NCBI GenBank assembly: GCA_036273515.1
Contig: DASUHM010000054.1
Coordinates: 1-64,000, forward strand
Reading direction: 5' to 3'
Length of the DNA: 64,000 nt
Source of the DNA: Gaiellales bacterium
GTDB taxonomy: Bacteria > Actinomycetota > Thermoleophilia > Gaiellales > JAICJC01
Shown here: positions 58,400 through 64,000 of the stretch, piece after piece
Layout: every line of letters starts with the position of its first letter
Numbering within the stretch: position 1 is the first letter of the stretch
Notes under the pieces: model-generated
What the model was told of the DNA's origin: nothing
Databases searched by the model: none
What the model saw: only the letters and a program-made list of their open reading frames with translations
Position numbers and translations under genes: made by a program

Positions 58400-59407
58400 G
58401 TGCCGCTCTTCGACACCATCGCCGATCTTGCGGTCGGCATCGACGGCTACGAGATCGAGCGGGCGTCCCTGGACGTCTCGACCGGGTTCACGCGTATCAC
58501 AACAACGGTTGTGATGAATGGAAAAGGCCTGCAGGGACGGGGGGAGGACGTCACGTACACCGGCCCCGACCACGACGGATTCCCGCAGGATCTGCCCCTC
58601 GCCGGGAAGCACACCCTGCGGTCGGCGTCAGCCGCGCTCGACGGCCACGACCTGTTCGCGGCGGCCCCCGCGATGGAGGCCTCGCGCGACTACCGCCGGT
58701 GGGCGTTCGAGAGCGCGATCCTCGACCTCGCCCTGCAGCAGCACGGCACCTCCCTGGCGGCCGCAGTCGGCCGCGAGGCGCGGCCCGTGCGCTTCGTCGC
58801 CTCCACCCGCGCCGACGTACGTGCCTGGATCGACGTCGACCCGGCCCTCGAGTTCAAGCTCGACCCCGAAGAGGACTGGGACGACGAGCTGATCGCGCGG
58901 CTGGCGGCGACCGGGCGTGTGCGGGTGCTCGACTTCAAGGCCTACTACCGCGGCACGACGGTGGACATGACGCCCGACCCGGTGCTCTACCGCAAGGTCG
59001 CGACGGCGTTCCCCGAGGTCGTGATCGAGGACGCCTCGCTCGAGGGCGACTGCCGCGAGGCGCTGCGCGGCGCCGAGGACCGGCTCAGCTTCGACGCGCC
59101 GATCCACTCGCTCGCCGACGTCGACGCGCTGCCGGTGGCGGTGAAGTGGCTGAACGTGAAGCCGTCGCGGTTCGGCACGATCGAGCGGCTGCTCGAGTGC
59201 ATCGAGGCCTGCGAGAACCGGGGCGTGCGCATGTACGGCGGCGGCCAGTTCGAGCTGGGCGTCGGCCGCCGCCAGATCCAGACGCTCGCGAGCGTCTTCT
59301 ACGCGGACACGCCGAACGACGTCGCCCCGGCGATCTACAACGCGGGCGGGCCGCGGCCGGGCCTGCCGAAGAGCCCGCTGCCGGCGCTCGACCAGATCGG
59401 CTTCTAG
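58400..59407 (+). CDS. Enolase-superfamily-like protein
   Basis: A 335-residue protein with the enolase-fold layout: N-terminal capping domain (DGYEIERASLDVSTGFTRIT), then a barrel. Candidate active-site features are the strand VRVLDFKAYYRGTTVDMTPD with Lys, AFPEVVIEDASLEGDCREAL and EDRLSFDAPIHSLADVDALP with acids, and AVKWLNVKPSRFGTIERLLE with Lys. These match mandelate-racemase/muconate-lactonising relatives, but an exact metal trio is not certain. GTG 58400 is preferred; ATG 58364 would add twelve residues. Function unknown. Gap 58224-58399 upstream shows no gene. Confidence 0.65.
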   Translation: MPLFDTIADLAVGIDGYEIERASLDVSTGFTRITTTVVMNGKGLQGRGEDVTYTGPDHDGFPQDLPLAGKHTLRSASAALDGHDLFAAAPAMEASRDYRRWAFESAILDLALQQHGTSLAAAVGREARPVRFVASTRADVRAWIDVDPALEFKLDPEEDWDDELIARLAATGRVRVLDFKAYYRGTTVDMTPDPVLYRKVATAFPEVVIEDASLEGDCREALRGAEDRLSFDAPIHSLADVDALPVAVKWLNVKPSRFGTIERLLECIEACENRGVRMYGGGQFELGVGRRQIQTLASVFYADTPNDVAPAIYNAGGPRPGLPKSPLPALDQIGF

Positions 59408-59928
59408 GCCTTGTCCCAGGGCAGGTTGAGCCCGTCAGGACGGGCGCGCACCGAGTCCGGGTACGGCGCGTACGCCTCGTCCGGCGACGGCGTCTCCCGC
59501 TCGACGCCGGCGCCGTGCCGGAGCGCCACGTCGGCCACGGGGTAGATGACCTCCGTGTCCGGCCGCGCGCCGACCATCAGGACGACGCAGGGGCCGTCGC
59601 CGGCGCCGACGAACACGTGCTCGGTCCAGTCCGGGCAGTGCACGAAGTCCCAGGCCTTGAGCGGCCGCTGCTCACCCTCGACCAGCAGCAGGCATTCGCC
59701 GGAGAGGACGAGGAAGTCCTCCTGGATGTTCTCGCCGTGGTACATGCAGTTCGGCTTGCCCGGGTGCAGCACCGCCAGCTTCAGGGCGATCTGGGGGAAC
59801 GGCCGCTCGCGGGACTCGAACGTGCAGCCCTCGCCGAAGGCGTCGTTGTGGAACCAGCACGCGTCGGCGGCGTTCACGACGAACCAGCCGTCGGTCCGCG
59901 GCTCGAGCCCGCCCGGGGTCTCGGCCAT
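59404..59928 (-). CDS. Cupin-domain protein
   Basis: A 174-residue protein with a cupin fold. The first motif appears as MYHGENIQEDFLVLSGECLL with His and Glu, the second as AWDFVHCPDWTEHVFVGAGD with a late His. Usually one metal and a small acid or sugar are bound. No enzymatic activity can be assigned. ATG 59928 is 23 bp downstream of the ferritin gene on the same strand. Convergent with the enolase-like gene, overlapping by 4 bp. Confidence 0.75.
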   Translation of the reverse strand: MAETPGGLEPRTDGWFVVNAADACWFHNDAFGEGCTFESRERPFPQIALKLAVLHPGKPNCMYHGENIQEDFLVLSGECLLLVEGEQRPLKAWDFVHCPDWTEHVFVGAGDGPCVVLMVGARPDTEVIYPVADVALRHGAGVERETPSPDEAYAPYPDSVRARPDGLNLPWDKA

Positions 59929-59951
59929 GCGCGCCTCGGGGACCGGCACCG

Positions 59952-60482
59952 CTAGATCGCCCCTCCGGCGGCCCCGGGCGCGGTGGCGTCGGCGGCCTCG
60001 GCCGTCGCCTCGCGGGCCAGGTACTCCTCGGCCAGGAGCGGGTTCTCGCGGGCGCGCTCGACCACCCGGAGGAGGTCGGACATGCTCGACACCTCCTCGA
60101 CCTGCTCCTTGATGAACCACTGCATGAACTGCTCGCCGGCGTAGTCGCCGGTCTCGCGGGCGATCCCGGCCAGGGCGTTGATCTGGCTCGAGACGCGCCG
60201 CTCCTGGTCGAGCGCAAGGGCGACCGGCTCGACCGTGTCGGCGAAGTCGGTGCGCGGCGCCTCGACGCCCGGGATCGCCGCCTTCTCGCCGGCGTCGAGC
60301 AGGTACTGCACCATCATCATCGCGTGGTTTCGCTCCTCGATCGCCTGGCGGTAGAAGAACGCCGCAAGGCGGGGGAGCGTCTCGTCGTCGTAGTGGACGG
60401 CGACCGCGATGTACTGCTGGCTGGCGCCGAACTCGTAGGCGATCTGCTCCGTGAGCTTGGCGACGAAACGGCTCTCTGGCAT
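59952..60482 (-). CDS. Ferritin family protein
   Basis: A 176-residue non-haem ferritin. Four-helix bundle sequence with iron-site Glu and His: EQIAYEFGASQQYIAVAVHY, FYRQAIEERNHAMMMVQYLL (EExxH) and later EQFMQWFIKEQVEEVSSMSD. The tail after residue 155 is Ala-rich. It stores iron and removes ferrous iron and peroxide. GGAGGAC precedes ATG 60482. Divergent from the MOSC gene. Confidence 0.9.
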   Translation of the reverse strand: MPESRFVAKLTEQIAYEFGASQQYIAVAVHYDDETLPRLAAFFYRQAIEERNHAMMMVQYLLDAGEKAAIPGVEAPRTDFADTVEPVALALDQERRVSSQINALAGIARETGDYAGEQFMQWFIKEQVEEVSSMSDLLRVVERARENPLLAEEYLAREATAEAADATAPGAAGGAI

Positions 60483-60524
60483 GGGTCCTCCTGCGAAGGG
60501 CGAGGCAGTAACCTACTCGCCACG

Positions 60525-61292
60525 ATGCCCCGGGTGCGCGCGATCAACGTCTCCGCGGTGAAGTCGCTGCACCTGGCGCCGGTCGCGGAGGCGACGATCG
60601 GCCGGGACGGGATCGACCACGACCGCGAGTTCATGCTGGCCGACGCCACGGGCCGCATCGCCACCCAGCGCAACACCCGCCGGCTGGCGCAGATCTCGAG
60701 CACCTATGACGCCGAGGCCGGCGAGCTCGAGCTCGTCCTGCCCGGCGGCGAGCGCGTCCGCTCGACGCCGCGGCCGGCCGGCACGACCACGGTCGAGCTG
60801 TGGGGGCGGGAGTTCCCGGCCACCGTCATGAACGGGCCGTTCGCCGACGCTGTCTCCGAGGTCGTCGGCACGCCGCTTCGGCTGCTGCGTGCGCAGGCAG
60901 GGATCCGCGGGCTCGACTCGCACGCGGTCTCGGTGCTGTCGCAGGCGTCCGTCGACGAGGTCGGCCGCCACGGCGGCCGCGAGGCGCTCGATCCGCGCCG
61001 GTTCCGGCCGACCCTCCTGATCGACGGCTGCGAGGCGCACGCCGAGGATGCGTGGGTGGGCGGCCTCGTCCGCGCCGGCGCGGCCCGGCTGCGGGTGATC
61101 CGGCTCGACCCGCGCTGCGCGCTGACGACGCTCGACCCGGACACGGGTGAGTGCGACGCCGACACGCTGCGGTGGCTGGCCGGGTACCGCCGGCACGACG
61201 ACGGCGAGGTGTACTGCGGGATCTATGCCGACGTGGACGAGCCCGGGCACGTGCGCGTCGGAGACGAGGTCGAGCCACTGGAGGACGCATGA
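60525..61292 (+). CDS. MOSC-domain sulfur-carrier protein (mARC-like)
   Basis: A 255-residue protein with an N-terminal MOSC_N beta-barrel (INVSAVKSLHLAPVAEATIG) and a C-terminal MOSC domain. The latter carries ARLRVIRLDPRCALTTLDPD TGE with the conserved Cys, and RFRPTLLIDG earlier. MOSC proteins bind molybdenum cofactor sulfur or act with molybdenum enzymes such as mARC or YcbX. ATG 60525 begins MPRVRAINVSAVKS. Its ATGA junction couples it to the alcohol dehydrogenase. Confidence 0.87.
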   Translation: MPRVRAINVSAVKSLHLAPVAEATIGRDGIDHDREFMLADATGRIATQRNTRRLAQISSTYDAEAGELELVLPGGERVRSTPRPAGTTTVELWGREFPATVMNGPFADAVSEVVGTPLRLLRAQAGIRGLDSHAVSVLSQASVDEVGRHGGREALDPRRFRPTLLIDGCEAHAEDAWVGGLVRAGAARLRVIRLDPRCALTTLDPDTGECDADTLRWLAGYRRHDDGEVYCGIYADVDEPGHVRVGDEVEPLEDA

Positions 61293-62446
61293 GCGCCGTC
61301 GCACCGTTCCGGAATCACCTGCCGGTCAAGATCCGCTTCGGCGAGGGCGTGGCCGCCGACCTGGCATCCGTCCTGGCGGAGGAAGAGGCGACGCAACCCC
61401 TGGTCGTGATCGACGAGGGCCTCGCCGGCCTCGTGCCGCGGGTGGGGGACGCGCTCGCGGCCGTGTCGAGCGCGACGACGTTCGAGAAGGCGCCCGGCGA
61501 GCCGACGGTCGCGCTGGTCGAGCAGGCGGCAGAGGCGCTCCGGGCGGCCGGCTGCGACGCCGTCGTCGCGATCGGCGGCGGCTCGGCGATGGACACCGCC
61601 AAGGCGGCGCGGCTGGTCGCCGGCCAGGGCGGGCCGTACCTGCGCTACGCCGGGGGCGGCGCGGCCTACGAGCCGCCGAAGATCCCGCTCGTCTGCATCC
61701 CGACGACGGCCGGCACCGGCTCCGAGGTGTCGGGCGGCGCCGTCATCACCGACGAGGCCACCCATCGCAAGGCGGGCATCGCGAGCCCCCACCTGCGCGC
61801 ACAGCACGCGCTCGTCGACCCGGCCCTGACGTGGGGCCTGCCGCCCGGCATCACCGCGCACACCGGCGTCGACGCGCTCGCCCAGGCGATCGCCGCGATG
61901 GTCGTGACCGCGCGGACGCCGATCGGCGACGGGGTCGCGCTCGAGTCGATCCGGCTGGCCGGCGGGGCGCTCGTGCGGGTCGTGCGCGACGGCTCCGACC
62001 ACGAGGCCCGCTCGCAGATGGCGTGTGCGAGCCTGCTCGGCGGCCTGTGCATGAACATCTCCGACTGCGGCGCCGAGCACTCGCTGGCCCAGGCGCTGGG
62101 CGGCCGCTACGGCATGCCCCACGGGCTCACGATCGGGCTCGTACTGGCCGAGACGATGGACCGCGACCGCGCCCACGTCCCCGGGCAGTTCGAGCGGATC
62201 GCCGACGCGCTCGGCGAGCCGGGCTCCGGGACCGACGGCGCCCGGGCGGTGCAGGCCGTGCGCCGCATCCTGGCCGAGCTCGACTTCCCGACGGCGGCCG
62301 CAGCGGGCGTCCAGGAGTCCGACCTCGACGAGCTGACCGCGGCCGCGCTCGAGGACTACTTCATCTCCGTCGCGCCGGCGCCGTGGACGCCCGCAGAGGT
62401 GCGCGCGGCATACGAGCAGGGGCTCGCGCTCGGTGACCGCCGGTAA
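61289..62446 (+). CDS. Iron-containing alcohol dehydrogenase
   Basis: A 385-residue group III iron-dependent dehydrogenase. NAD-binding AIGGGSAMDTAKAARLVAG, PTTAGTGSEVSGGAVITDEA, the metal region ITAHTGVDALAQAIAAMVV, GAEHSLAQALGGRYGMPHGL and the late His-containing region match. Substrates may be alcohols, aldehydes or maleylacetate-like compounds. ATG 61289 overlaps the MOSC stop. It could share a transcript with the MOSC gene and the following small membrane gene. Confidence 0.9.
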   Translation: MSAVAPFRNHLPVKIRFGEGVAADLASVLAEEEATQPLVVIDEGLAGLVPRVGDALAAVSSATTFEKAPGEPTVALVEQAAEALRAAGCDAVVAIGGGSAMDTAKAARLVAGQGGPYLRYAGGGAAYEPPKIPLVCIPTTAGTGSEVSGGAVITDEATHRKAGIASPHLRAQHALVDPALTWGLPPGITAHTGVDALAQAIAAMVVTARTPIGDGVALESIRLAGGALVRVVRDGSDHEARSQMACASLLGGLCMNISDCGAEHSLAQALGGRYGMPHGLTIGLVLAETMDRDRAHVPGQFERIADALGEPGSGTDGARAVQAVRRILAELDFPTAAAAGVQESDLDELTAAALEDYFISVAPAPWTPAEVRAAYEQGLALGDRR

Positions 62447-62741
62447 GCGGGGGCCGCGGCGCTGGTGGGCCGCGTTCGAGACGTGGCTCGCCGAGAAGAC
62501 CCGTCCCACGCTCGTGCGCTGGGAAGCCCTGCCGGGGCAGGCGCAGTTCATGGTCACGCTGCCGGTGGCCGTGGTGCTGCTCTTCGTTCTGCACGTGATC
62601 GCGTTCCACCTGTCCGCGTTCCGGTCGTTCTTCTACGCGCTGTTCTGGGGCATTCCGTTCGCGCTCATCGTGGTCGCGGCGTCGCGCAACGAGTCGCTCA
62701 AGCGCGGCCGCGGCCGCAACGGCGACCCGCCCGCCGAATAA
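62433..62741 (+). CDS. Small membrane protein
   Basis: A 102-residue protein with a cytoplasmic Arg/Trp-rich start (RRWWAAFETWLAEKTRPTL), two hydrophobic helices (about residues 42-60, VTLPVAVVLLFVLHVIAF, and 65-83) and a basic tail (RNESLKRGRGRNGDPPAE). The GTG 62433 overlaps the dehydrogenase end by 14 bp. No family recognised. Probably a bitopic or hairpin membrane protein of unknown role. Confidence 0.65.
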   Translation: MTAGKRGPRRWWAAFETWLAEKTRPTLVRWEALPGQAQFMVTLPVAVVLLFVLHVIAFHLSAFRSFFYALFWGIPFALIVVAASRNESLKRGRGRNGDPPAE

Positions 62742-62759
62742 CGGGGGTCAGACCCCGTT
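62740..62759. terminator. Terminator-like hairpin
   Basis: AACGGGG-GTCAGA-CCCCGTT forms a perfect 7-bp stem with a 6-base loop overlapping the TAA stop of the small membrane gene, followed by TTTCC. It is GC-rich with a short T run. Likely an intrinsic terminator or a processed hairpin. Confidence 0.5.
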
Positions 62760-62784
62760 TCCTCATCGGGTAGGCTTCGCCGGC

Positions 62785-63360
62785 ATGGCGACGCGCGCAG
62801 AGACCGAGCTTCACTGGACGCCCGACCCGGAGGCCAACCGGCTGATCGCCTCTGACGGCAACGCGCTTCTGATCGGCTTCGCGCTCGATCAGCAGGTGCC
62901 GGTGCCGAAGGCGTTCTCCGGGCCGATCGAGCTGCAGAAGCGGCTCGGCCACCTCGATCCCGGCCGCATCGCCGCGACCGATCCCGACGAGCTCGTCGAG
63001 GTCTTCGTCCGCCGCCCCGCCATCCACCGCTTCCCGGCCGCGATGGCGAAGCGGGTGCAGAGCCTGTGCGCCGTGATCGAGCGCGACTACGGCGGCGACG
63101 GCTCGCGGGTGTGGACCGAGGCCGCCGACGCGGCCGACCTGAAGGCGCGCCTGGCGGCGCTCCCGGGCATCGGCGACATGAAGGTGCGCAGCCTCTTCGC
63201 CACGATCGTGAAGCGGCTGGGCTACCGGCCGGACGGCTGGGAGGAGGCGCTGCCGAACCACCCCACGCTCGGCGACGTCGACAGCGCCGAGGCGCTCACG
63301 ACCTACCAGGCCGAGAAGCGGGCCTACAAGGCCGCCCAGCGCGCAGCCAAGTCGTCGTGA
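62785..63360 (+). CDS. HhH-GPD base-excision repair-type protein
   Basis: A 191-residue protein of the actinobacterial HhH-GPD-like base-excision family (TIGR03252-like). It contains LASDGNALLIGFALDQQVPV-type sequence early, PIELQKRLGHLDPGRIAATD, the helix-hairpin-helix LAALPGIGDMKVRSLFATIV, and a C-terminal basic helix. The helix-hairpin-helix with LPGIG binds DNA; a catalytic Asp is not certain. ATG 62785. Its stop overlaps the metallo-beta-lactamase start. Confidence 0.83.
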   Translation: MATRAETELHWTPDPEANRLIASDGNALLIGFALDQQVPVPKAFSGPIELQKRLGHLDPGRIAATDPDELVEVFVRRPAIHRFPAAMAKRVQSLCAVIERDYGGDGSRVWTEAADAADLKARLAALPGIGDMKVRSLFATIVKRLGYRPDGWEEALPNHPTLGDVDSAEALTTYQAEKRAYKAAQRAAKSS

Positions 63361-64000
63361 TCCTCGAGCGCAGCATGAACCCGGGGTGGCTGTCGAACTC
63401 CTACCTGGTCGGCGACGAGTCGGGCGGGACGGGCGTCATCATCGACGCCGGCGGGCCGGTCGCGCCGCTGATCGAGACGGCCGACGTGGAGCGCCTGACG
63501 GTGACACACCTGCTCATCACCCACTCGCACGGCGACCACATCGACGAGGCGGGCGTGATCATCGAGCGGTTCCGCCCGCGGGTGCTGGCACACGAGCTCG
63601 AGGCGGCCCGCATGTCCGGCGTCACCGGGCACATCGGCGACGGCGACGTCGTCACGGCCGGGGGACTCGAGATCAGGGCGCTGCACACGCCCGGCCACAG
63701 CCCCGGGCACCTGGCGTTCCTGGTCGACGACAACTGCTTCACCGCCGACGTCCTCTTCAAGGACACCGTCGGCGGCACGATGAACGACAGCTACGAGAGC
63801 CTGCACCACTCGATCATGGACGTGCTCATGAAGCTGCCGCCCGAGACCCGCGTGCTGCCCGGCCACACCGACCCGACCACCATCGGGGACGAATGGGAGC
63901 AGAACCCGTTCGTGCGCGTGTGGCGGGGCGTCGACGAGCCGGGCGACGACGCGTGCACCGTCGCCGGACGGCCGGCGACCCTCCTGCTGTTCGCCGGCGA
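63357..64000 (+). CDS. Metallo-beta-lactamase-fold hydrolase (truncated at window end)
   Basis: GTG 63357 overlaps the previous stop. The first 214 residues are visible and run off the window without a stop. The metal motif is HLLITHSHGDHIDEAG (HxHxDH), then HTPGHSPGHLAFL, FTADVLFKDTVGG and RVLPGHTDPTTIG with the third His. The layout matches glyoxalase II-like hydrolases acting on thioesters. The C-terminus is missing, so exact type cannot be fixed. Confidence 0.87.
   Translation, partial: MILERSMNPGWLSNSYLVGDESGGTGVIIDAGGPVAPLIETADVERLTVTHLLITHSHGDHIDEAGVIIERFRPRVLAHELEAARMSGVTGHIGDGDVVTAGGLEIRALHTPGHSPGHLAFLVDDNCFTADVLFKDTVGGTMNDSYESLHHSIMDVLMKLPPETRVLPGHTDPTTIGDEWEQNPFVRVWRGVDEPGDDACTVAGRPATLLLFAG

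Noticed and set aside
1-64000. CRISPR arrays, rRNA genes or phage modules.
   Set aside because: No regularly spaced repeats, rRNA sequence, integrase or structural phage genes were seen.

Overview
The window is very GC-rich bacterial chromosome with a high-GC actinobacterial character. GTG starts are common, same-strand neighbours often overlap by GTGA or ATGA, third codon positions are mostly G or C, and the gene set (ECF42-type sigma factor, MEDS/HATPase and STAS proteins, GH15 glucoamylase/trehalase-like enzyme, CtaA haem A synthase, NlpC/P60 secreted peptidase) fits Actinobacteriota. A Thermoleophilia-like lineage is my guess, but no ribosomal or other marker gene is present to fix it. 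I see no CRISPR array, no complete insertion sequence, no rRNA and no prophage. The ends are open: about 600 bp without a gene at the left, and a metallo-beta-lactamase gene cut off at the right.

Layout. 0.6-5.8 kb: an orphan PAS histidine kinase and a TetR regulator face an APC permease and a translationally coupled P1/DmpA-type aminopeptidase; a perfect palindrome between them is a likely operator. 5.9-8.2 kb: a STAS protein and a MEDS/HATPase switch kinase, followed by the wreck of a PQQ-type beta-propeller gene. 8.2-11.8 kb: an ECF42 regulon-like module (MFS exporter plus SRPBCC protein, divergent from YCII protein plus sigma factor with a TPR tail) with a matching promoter motif on each strand. 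12-27.5 kb: mostly ordinary accessory and housekeeping genes (lipoprotein propeller, reductase, DUF899, PIN, hydrolase, MFS, TrmO, two GNATs, an aldolase, CtaA, nucleotidyltransferase, DUF72, rhodanese, NlpC/P60, dCMP deaminase, MscS). A fragment of a chemotaxis receptor tail lies at 13.1-13.3 kb.

27.5-34.1 kb looks unstable or recently acquired. A decayed gene lies between two direct copies of a short repeat. An orphan peptide-type solute-binding lipoprotein follows, then a 1070-residue membrane-anchored TPR protein with relaxed codon use next to the 3' end of tRNA-Val. 34.2-40.2 kb: a 1321-residue histidine kinase with about seven GAF domains, a GH15 enzyme and tRNA-Asp. 40.2-49 kb: a methyltransferase fragment and an intact one, a 40-residue protein, a TolB-like lipoprotein, SIS and LysE genes, an aldo/keto reductase-kinase-HAD-like fusion, a class IV aminotransferase, a MetE-like protein and a TetR regulator. 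49-56.7 kb: STAS protein, SnoaL-tailed sigma factor, AlkZ-related protein, then a coupled operon (HpaB-like monooxygenase, RidA, DUF1028, copper amine oxidase) divergent from its LysR regulator and pointing to amine or aromatic catabolism. 56.7-64 kb: ATP-dependent DNA ligase, enolase-like protein, cupin, ferritin, MOSC protein, iron alcohol dehydrogenase, small membrane protein, HhH-GPD repair protein and the truncated metallo-beta-lactamase.

None of these is a proven new system. The points most worth following are the paired ECF42-like promoters, the dispersed repeat family, the TPR-protein islet, the reductase-kinase fusion and the amine-oxidase operon. All functions are assigned by reading translated sequence, without database searches.
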